A stretch of DNA of 64,000 nt from Deefgea piscis (GTDB lineage Bacteria; Pseudomonadota; Gammaproteobacteria; Burkholderiales; Chitinibacteraceae): the NCBI RefSeq assembly GCF_019665785.1, contig NZ_CP081149.1, positions 3,511,159 through 3,575,158 on the forward strand, written 5' to 3'. Made by a program: the position numbers and the translations under genes. How positions within the stretch are numbered: the stretch's first letter is position 1; each line of letters opens with the position of its first letter. The notes below the pieces were generated by a model. It saw only the letters and a program-made list of their open reading frames with translations, was not told the origin of the DNA and did no database searches. Positions 49,237 to 62,217 of the stretch are shown here, in pieces.

Positions 49237-49406
49237 ACTTTAATCGGAACGTGGCTAGACTCTATCAACATTGCATTTGCCGCGAAAATTGTGCCCGCAC
49301 GGCGCAAAACCAACATCAACTAAGCTTAAATTTACCGCGTTTTTTCATCCTGAAACCACGGTATCACCTTGCTGACCAAGTACGGCGTACTTTAATCGGA
49401 ACGTGG
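49237..49406 (+). repeat. pair of 18-bp direct repeats between gatC and mreB
   Basis: ACTTTAATCGGAACGTGG occurs exactly at about 49237-49254 and 49389-49406. TTTACCGCG or a one-base variant recurs near 49275, 49331 and 49412. The gap 49176-49640 holds otherwise only the proposed promoters. Confidence 0.85.
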
Positions 49407-49538
49407 TCGTATTTACCGCGTTAAAGCTACTTAAACAACAACGCAATAGGGTATCATATCGGGTTTGTTTCTCCCACCTACGGCGAAGGCTCGCGGTAGC
49501 ATTTACAGTGGACGCGAAATTAAAAATAAATGCGAAGC

Positions 49539-50687
<1,149 letters not shown>

Positions 50688-50799
50688 TTAGATCGGCGGT
50701 AAGGCAAGCAAATAGGGCTTGGCGTATGCCAAGCCTTTGCTAGTTTGGGCAGCTGTCACCCTACCGCCATCCTCACACCTTCACTACTTCGCAGATCCA

Positions 50800-51684
50800 A
50801 TGCAAGCTAATCAACCTGCCTTTTTTAAACAAGGCCCGAAACCGCTGACGCGTGTTTTGATTTTTTCTGCACTCTCGCTTGCGCTGATTTTCGGCGATGC
50901 CAACTATCAATGGTTGGGGCTCGCCCGCGATAAGCTGTCTTTGGCGCTATATCCCTTGCAATGGCTGGCCACTACGCCCATCAATGCGGTGATTGAAGGT
51001 GGCGATTTTCTGCAGCAACAAGCCCAATTAGTTAGCGAAAACAAAGCACTCAATAACGATAAGCTCGCCGCCAAAGGCATGGCCATGCGTTTGCAGGCTT
51101 TAGAGATTGAAAATGCCAATTTACGCTCGCTCAGCATTGCCAGTGAAAACACGCCGCGCCGCTCGCAGCTCACCAAAATTCTTTACAATAGCCGCGATCC
51201 TTTTGCCGCAAAATTAGTCCTTGATAAAGGCCAGCAAAATCAAATTAGTGCTGGGCAAATCGTGCTCGACGCCAGTGGTGTGGTTGGACAAATTGTTCGC
51301 GTGCAACCGCTCACCAGTGAAGTGCGGTTGTTATCTGATCGCAATCACATGGTGCCAGTCATCGTGGCGCGCAATCAATTGCGAACCGTGGTGTATGGCA
51401 CAGGCCGGCATGCGCCGCTCGAAGTGCGCAATATGGCACAAAATGTTGACGTTCAAGTGGGCGACCAACTGCTTACATCCGGCATTGATAGTATTTATCC
51501 GGCGGGTTTACCAGTGGCTCGAGTGACTCGGGTTGAACGCACCACCGGCAACGCCTTTGCCCGCATTTATAGCGAGCCTTTAGCCAAAATTGATCAGCAT
51601 CGTTATTTCTTAATTTTGGATGCGCCAGCGGCGCCGCCACCTTATCCAACAGAAGCCTCAGCACCGAAGGCCAAGACTAAATAA
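50800..51684 (+). CDS. mreC: rod shape-determining protein MreC
   Basis: MreC is a bitopic inner-membrane protein linking MreB to the periplasmic synthases. From the ATG at 50800 (294 aa) it has a short cytoplasmic lead, a membrane helix (LTRVLIFSALSLALIFGDAN), a coiled coil (about residues 70-110) and the periplasmic beta domain with NSRDPFAAKLVLDKG, VVGQIVRV, LLSDRNHMVPVIV and LLTSGIDSIYPAGLPVARV. The C-terminal tail is Pro/Ala/Lys-rich. An earlier start at 50719 adds a non-conserved lead. Confidence 0.94.
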   Translation: MQANQPAFFKQGPKPLTRVLIFSALSLALIFGDANYQWLGLARDKLSLALYPLQWLATTPINAVIEGGDFLQQQAQLVSENKALNNDKLAAKGMAMRLQALEIENANLRSLSIASENTPRRSQLTKILYNSRDPFAAKLVLDKGQQNQISAGQIVLDASGVVGQIVRVQPLTSEVRLLSDRNHMVPVIVARNQLRTVVYGTGRHAPLEVRNMAQNVDVQVGDQLLTSGIDSIYPAGLPVARVTRVERTTGNAFARIYSEPLAKIDQHRYFLILDAPAAPPPYPTEASAPKAKTK

Positions 51685-51740
51685 TGTGTATTTTTTATCC
51701 TTTTTGCGCACTCTCTGCGCGAGTGGCTGGAGATTGAGCC

Positions 51741-52247
51741 ATGCCAATTAGCCGCCAATTACTTCGTCCTGCCGGTGTGGGCTTTATTTTTTGCTCGTTT
51801 GTACTGGCTATTTTGATTAATTTATTGCCATGGCAAGCCACGGCGATGAATTTTTCTCCTGATTTTGTCGCGCTATTGATTATTTATTGGGCACTCAATC
51901 AGCCGCGCCGTGTCGGTGTGGCTTGCGCCTTCTTTTTAGGGGTGCTGATGGATGTCGCCAATGGCAATATTCTGGGGCAACACGCGCTGGCCTATTCCAT
52001 CATTGCTTATTTAGCTTTGGTGCGGCAGCGGCAATTGGCGATTTTCCCTTTTTGGCAACAAGCACTGATTGCTTGCGCGCTACTGCTACTTTCGCAAGCC
52101 ATTATGGTGAGTATTCGCAGCATCATGGGTGAGCCTTTTGTGGGCTGGGGCTATTTTACTGGCAGTTTATTTGCCGCTATTTTATGGCCACCTTTTTCAA
52201 ATTTGATGCTGATGTATCAACGTAAAGACGCGCCCGACGAATTATGA
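51741..52247 (+). CDS. mreD: rod shape-determining protein MreD
   Basis: A 168-aa integral membrane protein with about five membrane segments, starting GVGFIFCSFVLAILINLLPW. DFVALLIIYWALNQPRRVG and FFLGVLMDVANGNILGQHAL are the family motifs. GGAGATTGAGCC precedes the ATG. It lies between mreC and mrdA and belongs to the elongasome. Confidence 0.94.
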   Translation: MPISRQLLRPAGVGFIFCSFVLAILINLLPWQATAMNFSPDFVALLIIYWALNQPRRVGVACAFFLGVLMDVANGNILGQHALAYSIIAYLALVRQRQLAIFPFWQQALIACALLLLSQAIMVSIRSIMGEPFVGWGYFTGSLFAAILWPPFSNLMLMYQRKDAPDEL

Positions 52248-52343
52248 GTTTGCATGAATGCGCTTGTTTTCGCTCGGTGCAGCCTATTTGTATTTTTTTC
52301 GCTATTTCGCCAATAATCGGTCGTGGTTGTTTGGCAGGCCGCA

Positions 52344-54269
52344 ATGGTGTTTGCCATGAGTAAGAATGTTGTTATCAATCCTAAAGGCGAGCGTTTTGCA
52401 TTTCAAATCCGCCTGATTGTTGCTGTGCTATTTATTTTTCTGATGTTTGGCGTGTTATTTGCGCGCTTTTTTTGGTTACAAGTAGTTGAGCACGACCGCT
52501 ACCTGACATTAGCCGAACAAAATCGTATTTCTTTAGTACCTATTCCGCCATCGCGCGGCATTATTCGCGACCGTAACGGGGTGATTCTGGCGCACAATTT
52601 TTCGGCCTACACCTTAGAAATCACGCCATCCAAAGTCGCTAACTTAGATGAAACCATTGCCAGCTTAAAAGGCATTGTCGACATTACGCCGCGTGATCGC
52701 CGTCGCTTTAAAAGCTACAAGACGAAACTAAAGACTTTGAAACGCTACCGATTCGTACCCGCTTAAGTGACGAAGAGGTGGCGCGCTTTGCTTCGCAAAG
52801 TTATTTATTTCCCGGCGTTGAGCTCAAAGCGCGCTTGTTCCGCCAATATCCCTTGGGTGAAGTGGGCAGTCATTTGATCGGCTATATCGGCCGAATTAAT
52901 GATCGAGACATTAAAACCTCAAAGACGACGATGTATATGCCAACTATCGCGGCACCGATTACATCGGCAAGTTAGGCATAGAAAGCAGTTATGAAAAACA
53001 ACTGCACGGCCAAACTGGCTTTGAACAAGTTGAAATCGATTCTGGTGGCCGTGCTGTGCGAACGCTCAAGCGCACCGCGCCACAATCGGGCAAAGACTTA
53101 ACGTTGTCGATTGATATCAAGCTGCAAGAAATGATCGAAAAGCAATTTGGTGAACGCCGTGGCTCATTGGTAGCGATCGACCCGCAAACCGGCGGTATTT
53201 TGGCACTGGTGTCTAAACCTGGATTTGACCCGAATTTATTTGTCGATGGCATTGATCCGGTGAGCTGGAATGAGCTCAATACCTCGATCGACAAACCCTT
53301 ACTTAATCGCGCAATTCGCGGCGAATACCCGCCCGGATCAACGTATAAGCCATTTATGGCCATGGCGGCGCTCGAACAAAACTTACCTTTAGTGCATCAA
53401 ACGATTTCTGACCCCGGCTATTTTATTTACGGCGGACATCGGTTTAATGATTCCAAAAAAGGCGGTTATGGCTCGATGAGTTTTGATCGCTCGATTGCAT
53501 TATCCAGTGATACTTATTTCTACCAACTCGCCGTGCAAATGGGCATCGACAATATCGCCAAGTTTATGGGCACCTTAGATTTTGGCCGCCCAACAGGCGT
53601 GGATTTACCTGGCGAGCGTCCGGGGATTTTACCGAGCCCCGAGTGGAAAAAATCCCGTTTTAAAAATCCAGCACAACAAAAATGGTATTCGGGCGAAACG
53701 GTGTCCATCGGGATTGGTCAAGGTTATAACGCCTTTACCCCAATGCAAATGGCGCATGCCACTGCAACATTGGCCAATCGCGGTTTAGCATTTCGTCCAC
53801 ACGTTGTTGCCACATTAACCGATCCGCGCAGCGGTGCCAAAACCTTGGTCGAGCCCAAACCCTCAAAACCATGGACTGGAAACCCGCCAATATTGAACGT
53901 GTTATCCGTGGTATGGAAGGCGTAATGACCATTGGTACTGGCGCCAATGTATTTCGTGGCGCGCAATATGTATCGGCCGGCAAAACCGGTACGGCGCAGG
54001 TGTATAGCTTAAAAGGCGCCAAATATAACGCACATACAGTCAAAGAGCGTTTACGTGATCACTCATGGTTTATTGCTTTTGCGCCGTCAGACAAACCAAC
54101 AATTGCGCTGGCCGTGATTGTTGAAAATGGCGGTTTTGGTGCACAAGCAGCAGCACCGATTGCGCGTAAAGTGCTCGATTATTACATCACGGGCAAAATG
54201 CCTGAAGATCCACCGAGCAAAACGGCATCGGCCGTACCCGCCATCGTCGAGGAAGTGACCGGTGATTAG
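52344..54269 (+). CDS. mrdA: penicillin-binding protein 2 (elongation transpeptidase), with three apparent frameshifts
   Basis: PBP2 cross-links peptidoglycan during cell elongation. A membrane helix (LIVAVLFIFLMFGVLFARFF) is followed by a dimerisation domain (PPSRGIIRDRNGVILAHN) and the transpeptidase domain. The active sites are GSTYKPFMAMAAL (SxxK), SSDTYFYQL (in place of SxN) and AGKTGTAQVYSL (KTG). The frame breaks near 52720, 52914 and 53866. One added A at each site restores continuous homology (YKDETKDFETLPIRTRLSDE, IKNLKDDDVYANYRGTD, SKTMDWKPAN). The protein would be about 640 aa, the normal length. A sequence error is likelier than loss of this gene. Start at 52344; a GTG at 52323 is possible. 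Confidence 0.92.
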
Positions 54270-55374
54270 CTATATCTGGGATCGTATCAAGCGCCCAATT
54301 GATCCTGCGCTATTTATTTTGATTTTACTGGTGTTTGCCGTTTCGGCGGGTGTCTTGTATTCCGCATCCAATCGCGATTTAGAACGCGTGACCGATAAAG
54401 TGGTCTTTATGGGCATCTCGCTGGGCATCTTGTGGTTTGTCGCCAATATTCAGCAAAGAACCTTAATGCAACTGGCTTTACCCGCTTATGTTGGTGGGGT
54501 CATTTTGCTGATTTTGGTGGAGTTTTTTGGTATTACCAGCCACGGTGCAACCCGTTGGCTCAATATTGGGATTACCCGAATTCAGCCATCAGAAATCATG
54601 CGGATTGCCTTACCGCTAATGGTGGCGTGGTATTTCAATCATTTCCAAGCCAGCCTTGGTAAACGCCATTATGTTGCTGGCGCATTCATTATTATCATTC
54701 CGGTGCTGTTAATTATGAAGCAGCCCGATTTAGGCACCAGTTTGCTGGTTGCATCATCGGGCTTTTATATCTTATTTTTTGCCGGCCTACCTTGGGCAGT
54801 ATTGGCAGTGATGAGTGCGGCGATTGCCGTTATCGCCTACATCGTTACCCATTGGGACTTGTGCATTAATATTTTGCACGAATACCAATGCCGCCGAATC
54901 GCCACCATGCTCAACCCAATGGAAGATCCACTTGGCGCGGGCTACCACATTATTCAAGGCACGATTGCCATTGGCTCGGGTGGTTTATTTGGTAAAGGCT
55001 GGCTAGCTGGCACGCAAACCCATCTGGATTTTATCCCTGAGCGCACCACTGACTTTATTTTCGCAGTGTATGGTGAAGAATTTGGTTTGCTGGGCAATGG
55101 TTTGTTATTAGTGCTGTATTTGGCGGTGATTTTCCGTGGCTTAATGATTGCCAATAGTGCTTCAACCTTGTTTGGTCGCCTATTGGCAGGTGCAATTTCG
55201 ATGAATTTCTTTACCTATGCACTGGTAAATATGGGCATGGTCACTGGCATGCTGCCGGTGGTTGGCGTGCCTTTACCGCTGATTTCCTATGGTGGCACGT
55301 CAATGGTTTCGATTTTGGCCGGTTTCGGTATTTTAATGAGCATCCAGCGTGATCGCCCACTGATGAAGGCTTAA
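54262..55374 (+). CDS. rodA: rod shape-determining SEDS glycosyltransferase RodA
   Basis: RodA polymerises lipid II into glycan strands together with PBP2. A 370-aa protein with about ten membrane segments. SEDS motifs include GATRWLNIGITRIQPSEIMR, LIMKQPDLGTSLLVASSGFY, AGYHIIQGTIAIGSGGLFGK and VVGVPLPLISYGGTSMVS. The start is GTG, overlapping the mrdA stop by 8 bp, with GAGGAAG at good spacing. No frameshift is seen in this gene, unlike its neighbours. Confidence 0.96.
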   Translation: MISYIWDRIKRPIDPALFILILLVFAVSAGVLYSASNRDLERVTDKVVFMGISLGILWFVANIQQRTLMQLALPAYVGGVILLILVEFFGITSHGATRWLNIGITRIQPSEIMRIALPLMVAWYFNHFQASLGKRHYVAGAFIIIIPVLLIMKQPDLGTSLLVASSGFYILFFAGLPWAVLAVMSAAIAVIAYIVTHWDLCINILHEYQCRRIATMLNPMEDPLGAGYHIIQGTIAIGSGGLFGKGWLAGTQTHLDFIPERTTDFIFAVYGEEFGLLGNGLLLVLYLAVIFRGLMIANSASTLFGRLLAGAISMNFFTYALVNMGMVTGMLPVVGVPLPLISYGGTSMVSILAGFGILMSIQRDRPLMKA

Positions 55375-55375
55375 T

Positions 55376-56328
55376 ATGAAACTCACTCACTCGGCTACGC
55401 TAGTGTGCGCCAGTTTATTACTGGCCGCTTGTAGCAGCACGCCTGAAAAACCCACACCACGACCGGTAGTTCCTGCACCGACTCAACCGTCAACCATTAC
55501 CGGCACCCCATCGCCGTATAACTGCAGCTATAAGGCCAGCTCCGGCAACGGGGCTTTTATAAAGACGACGGCCCGATGGCGGATTTTCCCGCCAATTTAG
55601 ATCAAGTGCTCGAACCGATTCCACGCTGGGAAACGCCGCATAAATGGGCCAATCGCCCGTATACCGTACTCGGACTGTCGTTTACCCCGCATAGCCAAAT
55701 TGATGGCTACAAAGAGCAAGGCATTGCCAGCTGGTATGGGCGTAAATTTCATGGGCAAAAAACCAGTATTGGCGAAACCTACGATATGTTTCAATGACGG
55801 CAGCGCATCCAACGCTGTCGATCCCCAGCTATGCCCGCGTGACCAATGTTAAAAATGGCCGTAGCGTGATTGTTCGGGTGAATGATCGCGGGCCATTTCA
55901 TAAAGGCCGAGTGATGGATTTGTCTTTTTTGGCCGCTTGCCGTTTGGGCTACGCCAATAATGGCAGCGCCGAAGTCATTGTAGAAAGCTTGATGCTAGCG
56001 ACGCGCCGAGCGACATTATTGCCAACGCCAAAGTCGCCGTTCATAGCACACCGGCGCCGGTAAACAATAAGCCACGGCCCATCCCTGTCGCCGAAAGCAA
56101 TGGCAAAGTGTTTGTGCAACTCGGTGCGTTTTCGACGCAAAGCAACGCCGAAAGCTTTAAAGCGCACGTCGCGAGAGAGCTTGATCAAGACAGCGATAAA
56201 CTCAGCATCCAAAGCAGCAGCAACCTTTACCGCGTTCGACTCGGGCCTTTTGCCAGCCGCAGCGAGGCAATGAATACCATCAGCCGAGTGACCGGTGAAA
56301 AAACATCCAAGCGGTGATTAGCCAATAA
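55376..56328 (+). CDS. rlpA: septal ring lytic transglycosylase RlpA (lipoprotein), with four apparent frameshifts
   Basis: The lipobox LLLAACSS marks an outer-membrane lipoprotein. The RlpA double-psi barrel follows (GIASWYGRKFHGQKTSIGE, TAAHPTLSIPSYARVTN and VNDRGPFHKGRVMDLS, with the catalytic Asp). A SPOR domain ends the protein (KVFVQLGAFSTQSNAESFKA, NLYRVRLGPFASRSEAM). Breaks lie near 55551, 55790, 55989 and 56300. One extra base in each place rejoins the frames, and the last restores the end EKNIQAVISQ. The protein cuts denuded glycan at division sites. It closes the mre operon. Confidence 0.88.
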
Positions 56329-56344
56329 GCGATTGAAGAGGATG

Positions 56345-56373
56345 GATCTGCAACTAGGTCTTAGTTGCAGATC
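56345..56373. terminator. 12-bp perfect hairpin after rlpA
   Basis: GATCTGCAACTA and TAGTTGCAGATC form a perfect 12-bp stem with a 5-base loop, in the convergent gap between rlpA and the GGDEF-EAL gene. There is no T-run, so it could be a terminator for both strands or a small repeat. Confidence 0.55.
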
Positions 56374-56443
56374 AGTAGAAGACCAAATCATAGATGCATA
56401 TTGTTGCAGGCCTTTATTATCAATACCTGCAGCGACATACTAC

Positions 56444-59250
56444 TTAAGGCCAGGGTGGTTTTTTTGCGGTTGATCGAGCCAATCCTTGGACTTGATCCAC
56501 ACCAAATTCAAGTAACATATTAAAAATCGTTTCGCTTTCGACAAACTCAGCAATCGTCGTTTTGCCCATATCATGCGCAATACTGACCATGCCACGAACA
56601 AAAATCTGGCTGTCTCTATCATTGGGCAAATCACGAATAAACAGCCCGTCGATTTTTAACACGTCGGCTTTGAGCTGCTTCAAATACGCAAACGACGCAA
56701 AACCCACGCCAAAGTCATCCAAACACACCACACAACCGGTTGAGCGTAGCGCGTCAATAAATCGCTGGGCGTCGGATAAATCAGATACTGCCGATGTTTC
56801 GGTTAATTCAACCAATAAGCGTTTTGGATCTACCGCGTATTGCGTGAGCAAGCTGGCGATATACAGCGGCAATTCGGGCTCATCAAATGATCGTCCCGAC
56901 ACATTGACCGCAATCGACGGGCAATCTGGATATTGGGCTAATAGTCGAATCACTTCTTTAATCACCCAGCGATCTAAATCGATGATTTTGCCGGTTTTTT
57001 CCGCATGGCCAATAAAGTTGCCCGGCATAATACAACCGCCCTCGACATCGGGATCTTTCATTCGCACCAAGGCTTCTAAATGCGCTAATTGCCGATTGTG
57101 GGTGTAATAAATACCTTGGTAATGCAGCTCAAAACCATCGTTTTCTAAGGCATCAACAATGCGCTCTTTCCACGACAATCGGCTTAACTCATTGCGTGAG
57201 TGATCGGCGTCCGGTCGATAAATACGCCAAGTATTCTTGCCTGCAGCTTTTGCTTGATACATTGCCGTATCGGCGTGGGCGACCAATTGATCCGCAGAAT
57301 TAGCGTGCAATGGATAAATCGCTACGCCGACCGATGCCGAAGGACGCATTAAATGATTGCCAGCGGCAAATTGAATCTGCATTACCGTTTGCACAATGCG
57401 ATCGGCCAGTTTACTCACTTCAAACTCATCGCAAGTGGGTAGTAGCACCGCAAATTCATCGCCACCCAGACGCGCAAAGACTTCATGTCGACGCACTTGC
57501 TTATTGACTTCACGCGCAATATTTTTAAGCAATTCATCGCCAACGGTATGCCAAAACTATCGTTAACCAGCTTAAATTCGTCTAAATCAAAAAACACCAA
57601 GGCCATTTGCTGGTCGCGCCGATTGGCTTCGCTGACCATGCGCTCTAATTCTTGCTGAAAGCGATGGCGGTTAAATAAACCGGTTAATGCGTCACGCTCG
57701 GCCAAGTTCACCATCCGCTCAGCGATTAAACGCTGCTGCGTAACGTCTTCATACACCCACATTCGACCATTGGTCACGCCTTGTGGGTCGGTTACGCGGT
57801 AGCAGTTTTGTACGATGACTCGGCGATCATTGAGCGTAACCTCACCAAAATCAACCCGATCTTCCAACGCAGTGTGCTCTTCCAAATAACAAGACAGCAC
57901 ATCACTGAGTGCCGGGCGATTATCGGCCAATTGCAAAACCTGCCCAACTGGGCGGCCAATCATGGCTTGCGACGACGACAAACCCCATATTTCACAAAAG
58001 GCGGGATTAAAAAAAACAATCCGATGGTCATTATCAACAAACAACACCCCAAAGCGCATTGCGGCCAACAAAGCCAGCATACGCGCGCGCTCTGATTCGG
58101 CGTGCTGTAAATAGCTTTTGCCCAAGGACTGAATCTGACGTAATTCAATCACCGATTTACGTAATGCTAAACGCTCATTTGATTTCAGTATTGTCACGCA
58201 GGCTGATTCTGAGGCCTAAATAGCGTTGTTCGGCATTGAACATCGGCTGCCAACTCACCGACACCCAAAATAAACTGCCATCGCGGCGCATGGCGCGAAA
58301 TTCGTAATCTTGCTCAGTGGATTTATTATTAACGGCCTGTAAAAAGGTGTCTTCAACGCGCAAGCGCTCTTCTGGCGTGGCAATGGTTAATGGAAAATCC
58401 GGTAGCAATAAGCATTCATTCACCGAATATCCGGTAATGCGTACCACCATGGCATTGGCCCAAACCAATTGCCCTGCCGGATTGATCCACAGCTCGGCGC
58501 TATTGCTGGCGTCAGCGATGGTTTGATATTGCGCTTCGCTGTCTTTTAATGCCATCACGTGCGCCTTAATCGCGCGCGCCATATCATTAAAGCGCTGCGA
58601 TATTTTAGCGATTTCACCGGAACCATTGGCGGCCAAGACCGGCTCAAAATAACCCGTTGCAGCGGTTTCAGTGGCTTGAATTAGGCGATATAGATGCCGC
58701 GAAATCCACCACGCCGCCAACAGCATTAAACCCATGATGGCCATAAAACCCAGCATCACAATCAGGCCATTTTGCCAAATTAAATACTGGAAGCTGCGAT
58801 AAGCACTAACATTGCTCAGCCCAAAACTGAGCTCGCCCAATTGCACGCCATTGACGACCAAAGGCGCGCGTACATGCTCTAACGTTGGGCGATCCCACAA
58901 TGAATACGAATGGTGATTGCTACTGGCGGGCAGTTTTTTTGAAATATCCCAGCCACGCGCGGCAATCATTTGTTGCTGCTCATCGAGCAACACCAAATAA
59001 TCGATTTCGTCCCCAGCTGAAGATGATTGAGAATATCGGCCGCTTTAACTCGATCGCCTTCGATCATCGAGGGTAAGAACACCGCATTCAATAAGCTAGA
59101 GAGTGCCTGTATATGCGCAGTCTCTTGCTCTTGCGCCATCTCCGACCAAATACGGTGGGTATTGAACAATAATGCGAGCAATAATAGCGCCTGTACCGCA
59201 ATACAGGCCAAAATAAAACGCGAACGCAAAGAAAGGGAAGATAAAGACAT
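56444..59250 (-). CDS. membrane-anchored PAS-GGDEF-EAL cyclic-di-GMP protein, with three or four apparent frameshifts
   Basis: Domains in order: a membrane helix (FILACIAVQALLLLALLFNT), an extracytoplasmic sensor, a second helix (YLIWQNGLIVMLGFMAIMGL) with HAMP-like sequence, two PAS domains, GGDEF (ERDALTGLFNRHRFQQEL, ARLGGDEFAVLLP) and EAL (LAHLEALVRMKDP, CLDDFGVGFASFAYL). Both catalytic signatures look intact. The frame breaks near 57550, 58184 and 59012 are each repaired by one base. A further break near the end (about 56470) would give a longer tail. The full protein would be about 930 aa. Net activity, synthesis or hydrolysis, cannot be told. Single gene, convergent with rlpA. Confidence 0.88.
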
Positions 59251-59340
59251 ACTAAAGCTTACTATCCCTCAAAATGCAATATAAGTAAAACCGCATATTA
59301 GCGAACGAAACGCGACACAATCAGCGATTATGTACCGAGA

Positions 59341-60648
59341 CTAGCGCTGCAAAACTTTAATAAACACCTTCGATCGCCGCTGATAGTTGTACAACTCTTT
59401 TTTCTCCATTGGCAAATCATCCACCGAAGCTTGCTTAAAGCCACGCTCGACAAACCAATGGCTGGTGCGGGTGGTTAAAGCAAATAGCTTTTCGATGCCC
59501 AATCCACGGCCTGTTGCTCAACGTGGCGTAGCAAATCAGCTCCACGATCTTCATCGCGATAATCTGGATGAATCACGAGGCAAGCCAACTCGCCATTTTG
59601 CTATTGGGGAATGGATGAATCGCCACAATCCCGATGGTTTTACCATCATGCTCAAGCACCGAATAACGATGCACTTCGCGCTCAAGTAATTCACGGCCGC
59701 GTTTAACCAACACACCTTGATCTTCTAGCGGCTCGATTAGCGCTAGCATTCGACCAATATCGTCAATCGTTGCTTGGCGCAAGGTTTCGAGTGGCTCACG
59801 CGAAATCATCGTGCCAATGCCATCGTGGGTAAACAATTCCATCAACAAACTGCCGTCGACATTATTGCTAATCAAATGCGCCCGCTGCACGCCATTGCGC
59901 ACTGAACGAATCGCACACGGTAGATACAAAGACACATCGTCGTTGGCATCAGGATGTTCGGCCAAAAACTGCTCGGCAGCTAAAGCGGTCAACTCGGTTT
60001 GCAACTCACCGGCATCATTAATCACCCCATCTTGGCCAAATAAAAACAGCAATTTATCGGCTTTTAAGGCTATCGCCGTCGAGGTAGCAACGTCTTCTAA
60101 GGTCAGATTAAAAATCTCGCCGGTTGGCGAATAACCGATGGTTGAAATCAATACCAGCTCGCCATCGTCCATGCGGTAATTAATCGCCGTGGTATCGACT
60201 TTACGCACTTCACCGGTGTATTGCAGATCAACGCATCGCGTACACCCATCGGCTGCGCGGTAATAAAATTACCTGCCGAAACGCGAATATCGGCATTGGC
60301 CATCGGCGAATTAGGCAGCCCCATCGAGAGCCAAGATTCGATTTCAACGCGCACATGGCCTGCCGCTTGAATCACGCATTCCAGTGATGGCTGATCAGTT
60401 ACCCGAATGCCGTTTAAATAACGGCCTTCCAAACCGCGCTCGGCAATTCGTGCCTCAATTTGTGGACGCGCACCGTGCACCACAATTAAGCGCACCCCAA
60501 GGCTGGTCAACAAATTAATGTCATGCGTTAGCGTGGCAAACTTGCCATCACGAACCACTTCGCCGCCTAAGGCAATCACAAACGTGCGACCACGAAATGC
60601 GTGAATATACGGCGCAGCTTGACGGAACCATTGAACAAAATCTTGCAT
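59341..60648 (-). CDS. argA: amino-acid N-acetyltransferase (N-acetylglutamate synthase), with three apparent frameshifts
   Basis: ArgA acetylates glutamate, the first step of arginine synthesis, and is normally inhibited by arginine. The amino-acid-kinase-like domain starts [20 protein letters not shown], with [20 protein letters not shown]. The GNAT acetyltransferase domain follows ([15 protein letters not shown], then, after repair, [20 protein letters not shown]). Breaks at about 60234, 59593 and 59499 are each fixed by one added G. The repaired protein ends [20 protein letters not shown] at 59341, about 435 aa. The ATG at 60648 has AGAGG before it. Confidence 0.92.
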
Positions 60649-60663
60649 CAACTCAACCTCTTA

Positions 60664-60757
60664 AAATCAGGGAGTGGGGAGTTGGGAATAAGGAATAAAG
60701 TCAAAAACACATGACTCACCCGCCCTTAATCCCCAATCCCTACTCCCTATTCCCCGC
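60664..60757. repeat. GGGAGTGGGGA-type palindromic repeat, copy 2
   Basis: CAGGGAGTGGGGAGTTGGGA on the left faces AATCCCCAATCCCTACTCCC on the right. It separates argA from the sugar transferase gene and is related to the repeat at 48797-48887. Confidence 0.7.
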
Positions 60758-60759
60758 TT

Positions 60760-62217
60760 TTAATAAGCACCACGTCCACTGACCACGGTTTTAATCGTTT
60801 TGCAGACAATCGCAATGTCGTACCACAAATTCCAATTTTTGACATACCACGCATCGAGCGCCACGCGCTCGGCGTAAGTGGTGTCGTTGCGACCAGAAAC
60901 CTGCCACAAGCCAGTTAAACCCGGACGAGCTTCAAGATAAAAATCAACTTTATCGCCATAGCGCTCAAGTTCAGCATCGATAATCGGGCGAGGCCCAACC
61001 AAGGACATCTCACCGCAAATTACGTTCCACAATTGCGGGATTTCATCGAGACTGGTTTTGCGTAAAAATGCGCCAATTTTGGTAATCCGCGGATCATTTT
61101 TCAGCTTGAAATCCGTGTCCCATTCAGCTCGCGCTTGCGGATCGCTCGCCAATAAATGCTCGAGCACTTCTTGCGAATTGTGCACCATGGTGCGGAATTT
61201 CCAGCACTTAAATGGCACGCCATTCATTCCCACCCGCACATGACCAAAGAAAATAGCCCCTGGCCCGCCTTCGCACTTAATTCGCCACATTACATAGGCC
61301 AGCAAAGGACTCAGCAGCAAAATACCGCACACCGCACCGAATAAATCAAAAGCGCGTTTTAACACAATCAGCGGTTTAACCAATAGATTATTGCGAACAC
61401 GCAGCAGCAAGACTTCATGACTAAAAAAATGATGCGGCACGACGCCAAACAAAGGCAAACCGGCAATTGGCGGAATAATATGGATGTCTTTATACCGCAG
61501 CGAAAGTTGCTCGATTTGCGTTTCTAACTGGCGCAATTCATCTTCATTCACCGCAATCACCACGTGCGGGCGACCATTGCTACTGAGCCAAGCCAATAGC
61601 GCTTCGCGCTCTAAACGCACCACCGGCAAACGCTCGCCATTAATCTGTAATTCATCGGGCGCGTCTTGATCGACTGACAAAAACGCCTGCACTTCAAAGC
61701 CCAACTGGCGCTCGCTATACATCGCCCGATACGCTTCAACCGCATTGGCTCCAGCGCCAATAATTACCGTGGGCAATTGCCAAATCCGTTTTTTTAATAA
61801 GCAATCGCGCATTAAGCTGCGAAAATACGGCAGCAACACAGCGCCACACCCCAAGACACCGGCCACAAAAAACGCGACACGGTAAATTTACCCAGCAAGA
61901 CCAACATGCCATTGAGTAAGGCCGCCAACAACAAGGCGCAAAATTTCGAGCAATTCATCCCAAAAAGGCAGGCGCAAACTGTAATGCCCACGCCACCAAA
62001 AACTGGCAATGGTAATCAAGGCCAAACCTAAAAATGCCAAGCCTTGTTGCTGCCCTTCCCAAGCCCACCACAGACCAAAACTGGCTGAAATGCGGTCATA
62101 GCGAAAAATCCACAACAGCAGCATCGCCACGCCAAACGACACCGCCAAGGCCATAAAATCAGCCAGCGCCAACCAAGGTTTGGCGCGCTCAGCTTGTAAG
62201 TGTTTTTCTTGAATCAT
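60760..62217 (-). CDS. exopolysaccharide polyprenyl-phosphate sugar phosphotransferase, with apparent frameshifts
   Basis: The N-terminal quarter is a set of membrane helices (FMALAVSFGVAMLLLWIF), then a nucleotide-fold domain (LPTVIIGAGANAVEAYRAMY). The C-terminal catalytic domain has KRAFDLFGAVCGILLLSPLL, GMNGVPFKCWKFRTMV, KTSLDEIPQLWNVICGEMSL and VGPRPI followed by RPGLTGLWQVSGRND, as in WbaP/UndPP-sugar transferases. It would load the first sugar of a repeat unit onto undecaprenyl phosphate. The frame is broken near 61925-61945 and at the A-run 61867-61872. The repaired length is about 485 aa. Its start overlaps the end of the glycosyltransferase gene by 4 bp. Confidence 0.9.

Noticed and set aside
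52778..53925. Separate small genes downstream of a short mrdA
   Set aside because: They are the continuing parts of one PBP2 once single bases are restored.
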